From positions 1 to 20,622 of the forward strand of contig JANBQC010000515.1 in assembly GCA_027576995.1 (NCBI GenBank): DNA of 20,622 nt, given 5' to 3'. The translations under genes were made by a program, and so were the position numbers. How positions within the stretch are numbered: position 1 is the stretch's first letter; the number at the start of each line of letters is the position of its first letter. The notes under the pieces were generated by a model. The model worked only from the letters and a program-made list of their open reading frames with translations. It made no database searches and was not told the origin of the DNA. This DNA is from Dimargaris cristalligena (lineage: Eukaryota; Kickxellomycota; Dimargaritomycetes; Dimargaritales; Dimargaritaceae). Shown here piece by piece: positions 10,401-18,769 of the stretch.

Positions 10401-11861
10401 GGGACTGGGGCCCCGGATGGGGGCCGGTTGGAGGACCTTCAAAATAATATCCCGACATTCGATTTCCAGGATGCGCTGGTTATTAGGCAGCGATAGAATA
10501 GGGATAAACACGGTTTCCCACCAATCGAGCATGAAGCGTTTCCCCCCAATGGCGGGGAGTAAAATGGCAAAGACCCTAAAAAAGATGACCGTTTTGTCGA
10601 GTTGAACGTTGGACGGGGGAGGGAGAAATACAGTCGTACTGCCACCTGTGGTGGGTGGCGAAGGGGGTCGATTAAGCAAAGCGGAGGACGATGAGCTACG
10701 GGGAGTCGAAACCCCGCTGCGGGGCGATGCTTGCTGGGAGGAGGTTGGTGGGTGACCGCTTTCGGCGTGGTAAGAGGAAGAACGCACCGGACCCGCGGGA
10801 GCCGAGACCTGGTTCAATCGGTTAAGGGTTTGATCCCAGCGCTCACTACCGCTGCTGAGCAGAGGTAGGATAGTGTGTTTAAATATATGCAGCAGCCCCT
10901 GCGAAAGGGCGGTAGCGACGGCCTCCTCGTCGTCCGAAGAACGACCCCGGGAGGAGGAGGAGGTGGTGGTGGTGGCGGTATCCTGCTGGTACCATTCGCT
11001 GGGAAAGGTGGGGCGATGTGCAGGCAGGGTGGGGGAATTCAACGTACCGCCGGGTGAGGTCGTGGCGGACCGGGACTCGATAATTGGGTACTTAATACTG
11101 GAGGAATTGAGGGCGGAGGCCAATGATTCGAGGTTATCGGCGGCGGCACCCCGTTCCCCCCCACTGAAACTCGGATCCGAATCGATCATCCGGGCTAGGT
11201 TATCGACATTGGGAGATAAGTTACGCGGGGTGGCGACTGCGCTGACGGTGGATACGGCGGCGGTCGCCTGACTACGGGTGGATAAAGTCCGACTGGGCGA
11301 AGGTCCTCCACCACCGCCGGGTATTCCAACGGTAGGCTCGGATACCTCCGCCTGGGTCGGCAATGACGACAGGAGTTTGGGCTTGCCGTAGATGGACGGC
11401 ATCGATGCCGAGGCCGAACTGGGCTGGAGGTGGTGTCCCTGGGAAGAGGCAGTGGTCCGGATAGAGGCGAAGTTTGGGGGTACCCTTTGAGCGGGATCCC
11501 CAGTAGTAGTAGTAGTAGTAGTAGTCGCATTGCCAGGGGGTCGGTGGTACACGGGGCCCGGGTGGGCGGGGTTTTGCTGGGCGTGCGCCTCGATGCCCTT
11601 GATGTGGGCGAAATAGGCGGGTGAATCTAAAAACTGAACAACCCATTTATCAGCCTCGGGGTCGGTCATTTTAGTGGCGGCGAGGGTAGAGGCCTTGGGG
11701 GGATCGAGGAAATCGCTGCTGTCGCCTTGACCACCACCACTTCCACTGGCGGCAGCGGGGCCCGAGTCACCGCGGGAGTGGGCCACTCGTTTAGCGCATT
11801 CCTTATCATACAAGACCAGGAGGGCCTGGATGCTCCGGACAATTTCCTTGACGCTGGGCAT
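7469..11861 (-). CDS. TSC1: TSC1 (hamartin) homologue, ~1,460 aa, interrupted by an assembly gap
   Basis: Hamartin scaffolds the TSC complex, in which TSC2 is the GAP that turns off Rheb and so restrains TORC1. Numbering omits the gap: residues 1-492 lie before it and 968 residues follow. An ALVSLYVDTTNS segment (~540-552) parallels the start of the human helical core. A helical repeat block follows at ~590-705 (LERVLMPF, LYAIFDEVMG, LLERILNLLETTLS, GRKLIW). Next come YLYGPLPFN (~755) and LLRTHVYHPNFL (~830), matching the human RLYGMYP and HVRIHPELV regions. A coiled coil of ~275 residues spans ~1127-1404. Linkers are Ser/Thr/Pro-rich, with Thr8 at 113-120, acidic SDSDSD near 1005 and Ala7-Gly6 at 1075-1087. 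The first ~530 residues have no clear hamartin match; human hamartin is 1,164 aa and S. pombe Tsc1 is ~900. The ATG at 11861 follows an in-frame TGA. Both flanks of the gap are open. Confidence 0.9.
8590..8622 (-). repeat. in-frame trinucleotide tracts in TSC1 (poly-Gly/poly-Ala)
   Basis: (ACC)n from 8590 to 8608 and (CAG)n from 8611 to 8622 on the + strand are read on the minus strand as glycine and alanine codons in the linker before the coiled coil. They are likely length-variable between strains without breaking the frame. Confidence 0.7.
10376..10385. other. assembly gap (10 N) inside TSC1
   Basis: Ten N separate two open stretches of the TSC1 gene. Before the gap (minus strand) the frame reads VGNVS. 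After it, the frame reads ASATAAAS and continues unbroken to the stop at 7469. With exactly ten bases the two are in different frames. With a multiple of three, or with an intron, they join. Ten N is therefore best taken as a placeholder. The last bases before the gap are AACGTAAGC, which contains two possible splice donors (GTAACG and GTAAGC). Confidence 0.95.
11502..11525 (-). repeat. (AGT)8 microsatellite encoding Thr8 in TSC1
   Basis: Eight perfect AGT units on the + strand read as ACT threonine codons on the minus strand at residues 113-120 of the hamartin homologue. The repeat is in frame and sits in a disordered linker. Confidence 0.8.
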
Positions 11862-12240
11862 ATAATATAGGGCACGAGGGAGGTCGTGGTTTCACTACTA
11901 AGTGTCGAGGGGGGGTATGAGGGATACAAGCAAGCGAAGTTCGTCAAGGCCCGCCACTGAAGGCATACACCAGAGCCGGTGGAAGGTGGGCTAATAGAGA
12001 AGGGCGAGGAGAAGTTTCCAGGTGACGTAAAGTTGTGAGTAGTTCGGAACTGACGAATGCACGAGATGGAACACTCTGGACCTAAGCGGATAGTGAGGTA
12101 AGAATTAAGGAATAAGAGGGTGTGAAGTTAGAGTTGCCAAGCGAAGAAGACGCAAAGAGGTGAAGAGCAGTAGAGACACTCACTACATAGTCAGGAAGAG
12201 CCCAAAGGAAACGAAAGGCTAGTGAGAGGGGGAAATAAAG
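11862..12240 (-). promoter_or_regulatory. pyrimidine-rich upstream region of TSC1
   Basis: Read on the minus strand, these ~380 bases are rich in C and T with few purine runs, like the leaders of the other genes in this window. TATATTATATG overlaps the TSC1 start codon. Long hydrophobic frames within it (for example down to 12082) follow from its base composition and are not called as genes. The transcription start cannot be placed. Confidence 0.4.
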
Positions 12241-12344
12241 TCCAGGCAAAAGGCTGTAATGGGAGCAACGGGAGGGCGCCGATGGGGTGCTCTCCCTCCA
12301 TACATACACTGTATGGCTGGATTGTAGTGCCCAGGTTCTTCCGC

Positions 12345-12473
12345 TCATGCGGGTAAAGTGAGTGTGCACAGTAGGCAGGAAACGACTCCGACGGCGACGA
12401 CCAAGTTCGCGGCTGCAATACCTTGGCGTCGATTAAATGGTTGTCCACGGCAGCCATCACTTGTCCCACCCAT
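12345..12473 (-). CDS. possible 42-aa single-span membrane protein
   Basis: An ATG on the minus strand at 12473 opens a 43-codon frame. It has a polar basic head (GCRGQPFNRRQG) followed by ~22 hydrophobic residues (AAANLVVAVGVVSCLLCTL) and a TGA at 12345. The basic-then-hydrophobic layout is what small mitochondrial inner-membrane or ER proteins show, but no family is recognised. Codons are moderately C/G-ending, unlike the DNA upstream. A second frame over the same bases (ATG at 12461, MAAVDNHLIDAK) is also open and runs to 12191 with a possible 54-base GTATGT...TTACAG intron, so the true frame is uncertain. It could also lie within the 5' leader of TSC1. Confidence 0.22.
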   Translation of the reverse strand: MGGTSDGCRGQPFNRRQGIAAANLVVAVGVVSCLLCTLTLPA

Positions 12474-12903
12474 CAACAACATTGGGGTGTGATTAATGAT
12501 GATTCAAAATCTCTGGATAAATCGAGTGCCTAGACGATGACGTAGTAGGTAAGAGGCGCCTACACCGGACATTATAAGAAATTATTGAATATGGGTAAAA
12601 CGATACGCACATCCTTTTGCCGCTTTTCCTCAGTTGATCTACTATAATTCACGGGGAGAGTAGGCGTGCTTGGGCGTATCCCCCGGAAGCCCTCCCAGCT
12701 TATCTTTCGCGGGGGGTGTTTCGGTAAATAGAAGACGGGGTTTGTCCCCCGCTATTGTAGATTCCCATTTCCACCTTGGGCAGACCTGAGAATTACAGGG
12801 GGATGGGCGAACAGTCTACAATTAGCCCTCTCCTGCAGCCCCGCATACAGACCTGCCCATTTTTCTAGCTCGGGGGGAAGGATGTATGTATGTGTATATG
12901 TTT

Positions 12904-12921
12904 GAGAGAGAGAGAGAGAGA
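12904..12921. repeat. (GA)9 microsatellite
   Basis: Nine perfect GA units in a spacer. Confidence 0.9.
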
Positions 12922-13448
12922 TGCCAATCCCTAAGACCTCTTCGGAGGAGGGACAGGGCGCGTAAGACATGGGTCGTAATATTCGGAAGGGCAGTAGAAA
13001 TATATGGAGTTTATTTATATCGCAACTTGGCCTGACTGCTCCGAAAGAGAAGGCTGGTCGGTGCTTCTGTTGAGTGTTTCACATCTAGCAACAGCATCCC
13101 GGAGTTCACTCGATGCCGCATGCCCCGGGAAAAGACGGAAGGAGTTAATTATGTTTCAAGCCCCCAATGGGGAGGGGGAAGGTACCTTAGCGTATTCTAC
13201 ATCTAGTGGGAGCGGTATAAAGGCGGTGTCTATTTCTAAATAGCCAGAATGAACTACTAGGCTAAGCAGCTGACAGTCGGGAGGATACTGGAGAATGTAT
13301 ATCGAAGGCGGGGAATGTCTCTCAAGTACCCTGGGGGGCCTCCCATGGCCGAGCCCATGAGGGGGTAGAAGTACACCTTGACCGTATATCTAAATCAATT
13401 TAGTATGGAACGTGTGTACGGGTTACGAGTTATATTCTGACATGTATA

Positions 13449-13592
13449 ATATGAGAGTAGTTCAGCCAGGCTGTATAACGAAAAATCCACTTGATGAGGC
13501 AAATACTACTGGTTGAAAATAAACATCCCACCGATTTTCCCATACGCATAACAGTTAAAACCTTATACAACCGAGCTGAACTTCACCCATAT
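13449..13592 (+). mobile_element. MITE-like repeat, copy 1 (144 bp)
   Basis: These 144 bases match 14021-14164 at 132 positions with no gaps. The two ends are imperfect inverted repeats: the left begins ATATGAGAGTAGTTCAGC, and the reverse complement of the right begins ATATGGGTGAAGTTCAGC. There is no ORF. The size, inverted ends and dispersed copies fit a non-autonomous DNA transposon (MITE). ATAT at each edge may be part of the terminal repeat or the target duplication; this cannot be resolved from two copies. Confidence 0.65.
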
Positions 13593-13798
13593 ATTTAATT
13601 CCGGTGCTTGATCTAAACCTATCCCAGCATTAAGAAGGCGTGGAGATTGGTGGGGAAGAATGGCGGACACGCCTGGGATCAATCTCTGCAACCAACTGCC
13701 GGTCCTCAGTGCTATGTCGTGGTTGGTGGGAGGGCCTGTACTGTAGCATACTCAGACCATTTCTTTCTCACCCCTCCCCTCGTTGTACGATGGCTAAC

Positions 13799-13819
13799 TA
13801 TATATATATATATATATAT
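13799..13819. repeat. TA microsatellite, 21 bases
   Basis: Uninterrupted alternating T/A between the two MITE-like copies. Confidence 0.9.
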
Positions 13820-14020
13820 TTCGGTTAGTCTCATTCGGATAATAGAGCAATCAAAATAAAATACTTAGTTAGTACTGGCTATATTTTCTGGAAGACCAAA
13901 CACGTTGAAACAGTGATTTCTAAACGAAGATGTGATCCACAACACAGACATCGTGGATAATGTGGGGGGGGTTGAATCCACCACAGTTCCGCCGCTGTCA
14001 CTATATTGTTGCTGTATTTC

Positions 14021-14164
14021 ATATGGGAGTAGTTCAGCAAGGCTGTATAGCGAAAAATCCGTTTGATGAGGCAAATACTACTAGTTGAAAATAAACATCC
14101 CACCGATTTTCCCATACACATATCAGTTAAAACCTTATATAGCTAAGCTGAACTTCACCCATAT
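14021..14164 (+). mobile_element. MITE-like repeat, copy 2 (144 bp)
   Basis: This is the second copy, in direct orientation 572 bases after the first. Twelve mismatches separate them, ten of them transitions. The inverted ends are better preserved here: about 24 of the outer 29 bases pair between 14021-14049 and 14136-14164, and the flanks extend the palindrome to CATATGGG...CCCATATG. It has no coding capacity. Confidence 0.65.
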
Positions 14165-15099
14165 GGATTATTTGGCTATTTAATGTGGCATGCATTGCGG
14201 CAGCATTGGGTGCGGCTTGATAGGAATAGGCAGCCTGTCCATGATTGCTAGAATTCGGGCCAGCGTGTCACATAATACCACGAGGAAAGCCAACTCCAAA
14301 TTGTCGGCCTCTTTTCAATGGGAACCGGGCCCCACAATGAATAGGAGGAATATTATTTAGCCTCATTACTCGAGACCAGAGCCCAATGCGGCATAATGGC
14401 ATAATAGGGCGGTCGACTTGGAAGGGTGGTAAACAACCATATCTCCCCGCTAAAAACTACTCCATCTTAATAAGGCCGATGTTAACTAATCGTCGGCGCA
14501 CCGGATTAGTTTGGTAAATCATCGCTGGGTGGGCTGTATGGCAAGATGGGGCAGTGCCAGGCTGGGCAATACAAGTGGCAATCAGTGGGAGGGATTGGCC
14601 ATCACCTAACCTTCTTTTCGTCGGGTTTTTTTACTACTAGCCCTAACCTTCCTCTAATTGGCATCACACACCGCACGCTCCTCCAGAGAGTTAGATGAGG
14701 GGGGGAGAATCACCAACTGGTCTCGAACGATGAAGCGGTCAACCGACAACTACTTTCGCCTAGAGGGTGTGTTCCGAGGTAAGACTCGGCTGGGAAACAT
14801 AACCACATTCGATGAAGGCCACGAGGAAAGGTGTGGCAATCTTGGGTATTTTCCAACAACCAGTCGGCCGATTGAGGATGCCCATAGATAGAGAGAGGGC
14901 TCTGCTAACCCTAGCTGTCTATTAAAATTTATATATTTTCCATGCAAACGAATGAGGCTGACGTGCAGGTGGCTTACGGGCAAAGATGCGGGGGGATTCA
15001 GTGAGCTCCTTTCCTAGACTCTGTAAATAATAATGGGCCGGGCTGGCCTAAGGTGTCCGATGGATAGATTATCGTGGTTCCGACTGTGTACCAACAGGT

Positions 15100-15423
15100 T
15101 CAATTGAAATGGCTAACTAACCCCAACGGTCTCCCCCTTTCCCATTTAGCTGACAAGCTACACCTAGCAATGATTGCAGTGACACGGTCTATTACAAAAC
15201 GACAGGTGTCTCCTACCATATCCGCATAGTTGACCCGCACCCTGCCGTATTCGACATCCCTGTCGTATATTGCAGCGTGCCTGGACTCGGTTTGCCGGTG
15301 CGGCCCGGAGAAGAGTCGGTGGGTTTGTGACCATAATGGTAATACTAGTAAGGCCTGAGCCATCCAGATCGATGTAAAGACGATTATATGAATGTATATA
15401 TATTTAGACATATGCATGCACAT
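15100..15423 (-). CDS. hypothetical ORF, 107 aa, doubtful
   Basis: This minus-strand frame starts with an ATG at 15423. A better start may be the internal Met at about residue 21 (MAQALLVLPLWSQ), which would give ~87 residues. The second half is more protein-like than the first (IYDRDVEYGRVRVNYADMVG, then TCRFVIDRVTAIIAR). No domain is recognised. TATATATAC lies only ~20 bases inside the first ATG, so if it is the TATA element the internal Met would be the start. The frame is surrounded by unannotatable spacer. It may be an orphan gene, a decayed fragment or chance. Confidence 0.22.
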   Translation of the reverse strand: MCMHMSKYIYIHIIVFTSIWMAQALLVLPLWSQTHRLFSGPHRQTESRHAAIYDRDVEYGRVRVNYADMVGDTCRFVIDRVTAIIARCSLSAKWERGRPLGLVSHFN

Positions 15424-15489
15424 ATTGGCAGCCAGAGGAGCAACGGGCGAGTGAGGCGGCTGTTATTGATATAATACTGTTTTCATTTG

Positions 15490-16037
15490 TAGTGGGTGGT
15501 CTCTCTCGTCTCTGTTATCAATTTCTCCTCTCTGCCTTTTTCTCGTTAGGATTGCTCCCCCTGTTAAAAAGAGTCCTGGTGCCCTTTTCCCTTCTCTTCT
15601 GTCTGGTTCCCGTATATTACTTCCCCCCTCCCGTTCCTTCCGGCCTCTGTCAGTTAGTTAGGGTCCTTGGTCTTTCACGCCTTATTACTACCACATACAC
15701 ACATACGCATACGCATATACCCTCTATCTCTCTCTCTCCCTCCCTCTCCCCCTCTCTCCTTACCTCGCTATATGCACCCTTGGCCAACCCAGCTTTTCCG
15801 CCATTCTACTGACGTAGCGCATATTGCTTCTTCTCTTCTGCGGTCATTCTCTTGAACTTGCACATTATTATTCTTCTCTCCTGCCACTTGCCTATTTCTT
15901 TGAACTTCAGTTATTAGTTACTTTTCCACCTGGTTAACCCCTTCTTCCCCGCATATTGCTGCTCTGCGGTTTCTAGTACCCGCAACCTAAGCCCCCCTCT
16001 CCTTCACTCGCTCGCGTTCAGTCCATCACCCCGAAGC
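15490..16037 (+). promoter_or_regulatory. pyrimidine-rich promoter/leader of the Ras gene
   Basis: About 550 bases of C/T-rich sequence with CT and CA microsatellite-like words (CTCTCTCTC, ACACATACGCATACGC) lead directly to the Ras ATG. This matches the style of the other promoters in the window. TATATG near 15769 is the only TATA-like word. A long hydrophobic + strand frame (15492-15812) lacks an ATG and reflects composition only. Confidence 0.45.
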
Positions 16038-17962
16038 ATGCCCAGTCAACCGAGCCATATCCCTCGGGAGTATAAAATCGTCATTCTCGGTGCTGGTGGT
16101 AAGTGACTCTCTCCTTTTTCTATTTACCCTCTTATATTATCCCGACTAAGGGGTTTTCCCACCTATTAAGCGTGTTTGAATAGCCTTATTGGTCCATATC
16201 ACATTTTTTTTATTAGAAAAAAATGCATAGATATGGTATATAGCCTGAACACAACGATATCGGTATTCTGTTCGGTTTGGGAAATCGGTCACGCGACTCG
16301 ACCCTTAATACCGTATAGAGGGCCGTTGCGGGTAGAGTAGTTCCGCCGGGGGCAGCTGTAGTAAACGAGGGACACCAGCCAGGGGCGATGAAGGGAGGGG
16401 ATGGGTCCGGGAGCATAGGGGTTGGGAGGGGAGTAGTGGTGATGAGATCACCCTTTCCCAGTGGGCCCGCCATGCCTTTTAACCCGGCTGTCCCTCGTTC
16501 CCCTGACTCTTGGCTAGATTTATGAGTGAGAGGGAGGGCTCTGAAACTTACCAACAATTCATCGATATCCCCCGGCTTGCTCGCCACTGTGACCCGTCGG
16601 AGCCGTGCCTAAGTCTCTACGCTGAATACCTACATTTACGCTACTTCTATCCACCCACGCGTATGGCCTGCGTGCGGTTGTGACCGATTCCGCGAAATAG
16701 GACGCCGACTGGTCTAATGGGCCAATACTGAGTCACATTATGCATATCCCCACGCCGACCTGAGCTTTCCCGGATTGGGGGTACCTAATAGTATTTACCG
16801 TATCTTATATTAACCGATCCTGATATACATACTCCATGTATTTCCCATATGATAACCAATATTTTCTCTCTATTCCAGGTGTCGGCAAGTCAGCTCTGAC
16901 TATCCGGTTTGTTCGGTCGTACTTTATCGAAGAATATGATCCAACTATTGAAGGTAGGTTGTCGCGACTCTATATAGACTTGACTATAGAAATGTAAGCG
17001 TTTCGGGAAGGAAAGGTGTCCTTGGCCCTGACTAAATTTCGCGTTGCGATTGATATACCCGCCAGGACTATCATATTAATCCTGTTCTGGATCCTACCGC
17101 CAACCCGTTTATTATATACTGCCCATTTTCCCAATCAGACTCCTACCTGAAGACATGCATGATTGACAACGAGGAGGCGTCCTTGGACGTTCTCGACTCG
17201 GCTGGCCAGGAGGAGTACAGCGTCATGCGGGAGCAGTACATGCGTAGTGGCCACGGGTTCATACTAGTATATAGCATCTCATCGCGGACATCCTTCGACG
17301 AAATCCGTCTACTAGCTGACCAGCTCCTACGCGTTAAGGACGTGACACAGGCCCCGCTGGTCATTGTAGGCAACAAATGCGATCTAGAAGACCAGCGCGA
17401 AGTAACCACCGAAGAGGGGCGTCAACTCGCAACTGAGTACCAGGCCATGTTCTTGGAATCGTCGGCGAAGACCCGGACCAATGTGGACGAGGCTTTCTAC
17501 CAGGCTGTGCGACAAATTCGTCACTACCGCTTTTCGGCCCAGCATTCGGACCGATCGTCCCGCCGGGGTACCATTACCAACGGCAGTGGTGGTCAGGGAA
17601 ACAGTGGCAACAGCTTGGTTCAGCCGGCCGTCGCTCTGCTGGCCAAAACCAAGTCACTCAGCAAGCGCTCCCACTTCAGTCTGGGGCTGTTTGGCAGCCA
17701 GCACGGTGGAGGTAGTAATGGTGATGGCCATAGAAACTCGCGGTCCGAGGCCCGGATTTCTTCCCCCGCCTCGACCGCCACCACCCAATCCACTACGGCC
17801 ACGGCCACTGGCCCGGAATCCCCACCATCTCTAGACAATGAGTCGGATGGTCGGGTAACCGCCAAAACCGCCTACCTGTCGGAGTCTCGCCGGAGAGCCA
17901 CATTGAGCAAAGAAAACTCCAATCATGAGGACAATTCGTCACGTTGCTGTACGATTTTTTAA
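16038..17962 (+). CDS. Ras-family small GTPase, 319 aa, three exons
   Basis: This is a GDP/GTP switch at the plasma membrane, the fungal Ras that feeds adenylate cyclase, MAPK or polarity pathways. Exons are 16038-16098, 16879-16953 and 17139-17962; the splices restore all motifs in frame. The P-loop GAGGVGKS is at 18-25 with wild-type glycines at the human 12/13 positions. The effector loop YDPTIEDSY is at 40-48, DSAGQEEY at 65-72 (catalytic Gln69, human Gln61), NKCD at 124-127 and SSAK at 153-156. Ser66 replaces the usual Thr58. Gln69 with the Ras-type effector loop argues against Rap, and the P-loop against Rheb. The G domain ends near 177. A Ser/Gly/Asn/His-rich tail of ~140 residues follows, long as in yeast RAS1/RAS2. 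The end, RCCTIF, has a palmitoylation candidate Cys315 and CAAX Cys316. A Phe at X, as in human RRAS2 (CVIF), permits farnesyl or geranylgeranyl. Confidence 0.96.
16099..16878 (+). other. intron 1 of the Ras gene (780 bases)
   Basis: The donor is GGT/GTAAGT-like (GTAAGT at 16099) and the acceptor is TATTCCAG ending at 16878. It splits the P-loop in phase 1, between the two adjacent glycines. It is four times the length of intron 2 and contains coding-like stretches on both strands around 16520-16690 (see findings). Confidence 0.93.
16954..17138 (+). other. intron 2 of the Ras gene (185 bases)
   Basis: The donor is GTAGGT at 16954 and the acceptor is CCAATCAG ending at 17138. It is phase 1, inside the effector-loop codons between Glu45 and Asp46, and splicing restores PTIEDSY. 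Confidence 0.95.
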
Positions 17963-18361
17963 AAAAGCAGCCACCTACCCGGTTGAATGGGTAAGAAGGA
18001 TACCCATGATCGGATTGGTCTGCACATACTTACACCTACACCTACTCACCCACACATGCCTACATACATCCATTATCTATCTATACATCATTGTTTTATT
18101 CCTGTTTACATACCCATACATTATAGTGGTTTCTACCGACTGTTTCACTGTTATTATTTATTATGCTTTCAATTTCGTTTCTTTTCTTTTTGGGACGGGC
18201 GGAGGGAAGTATTGAGTGACATTTGCCTGGCTATATTATTATTATTTTGGGTTTTACTACGTATGGTCTACATACCTAGTTAACCGACTATTTTTTTTAA
18301 ATTACATTATGGTTGCGTCCTTTACAAATAGCATCTACCATTACCACCCCCCTTTTTTTCT

Positions 18362-18592
18362 ATGTTAGCCACCCTTCTTCTAATGTCTAGCTATGTTTTC
18401 CCCCGTTATGCCTTGGCCTGCCATTTCTTTCCACACCAATTTAAGAAGCATCACACCATGCTCTGTGAGCCCAAAGCGACCATTACCCAGGCCCGCATCG
18501 CCGATCTCATATTCTATGGGCCCTTTCCCCCATCAACACATAGTAGTTGCCATATTTACGAAACTCTCATGAAAATGAGGTATATTGCCTAG
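18362..18592 (+). CDS. possible fourth small secreted protein, 76 aa
   Basis: An ATG preceded by a C/T-rich leader opens a 76-residue frame. Residues 1-19 resemble a signal sequence (MLATLLLMSSYVFPRYALA) with an ALA/C cleavage site, which would leave a ~57-residue mature peptide starting with cysteine. Cysteines are at 20, 35 and 63, an odd number. Codons in the middle end mostly in C (ACC, CAG, GCC, CGC, ATC), as in the confident genes. AATAAA lies 172 bases after the stop. The frame sits 400 bases after the Ras stop, so it could instead be part of a long Ras 3' UTR. No family is recognised. Confidence 0.38.
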   Translation: MLATLLLMSSYVFPRYALACHFFPHQFKKHHTMLCEPKATITQARIADLIFYGPFPPSTHSSCHIYETLMKMRYIA

Positions 18593-18763
18593 CATTCTAC
18601 TCCGCCTTATTCCGATTTATTTTTTTATGTATTGCATGAAACGTAAGTAGCTGCTATCTTATACTAGGGTTAAACCACCACTCGCTTCACCCGTCTTCCA
18701 CCTCCTATCCTATACATAGGAGGCAGTCCCGGCACCACTGTGTATAAAAGTCAACATCCCCAA

Positions 18764-18769
18764 AATAAA
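18764..18769 (+). terminator. candidate poly(A) signal
   Basis: This is the first AATAAA downstream of both the Ras stop (800 bases) and the 76-residue ORF (172 bases). The second distance is the more usual one. Confidence 0.3.

Larger units (their letters stand above)
12474..15099. other. spacer with repeats, no confident gene
   Basis: ORFs here are short and lack clear starts or coding-like codons (for example 13004-13243, 79 codons from an ATG, composition ambiguous). The stretch contains the GA and TA microsatellites and the two repeat copies listed separately, and otherwise nothing I can interpret. Confidence 0.5.

Noticed and set aside
15492..15812. Hydrophobic 106-codon + strand ORF before Ras
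   Set aside because: It has no ATG at its start. It is composed of Leu/Ser/Pro from C/T-rich promoter DNA.
16438..16505. Possible C/D-box snoRNA in Ras intron 1 (GTGATGA ... CTGA)
   Set aside because: There is no adjacent terminal stem and no internal D'/C' pair, and GGTGATGAGATCACC is a simple hairpin. The box match alone is too weak.
7469..17962. TSC1 and Ras as a functional gene cluster
   Set aside because: Both are growth regulators, but they are ~4.2 kb apart with repeats between them and have separate promoters. The TSC target is Rheb, not this Ras. Proximity is most simply chance.
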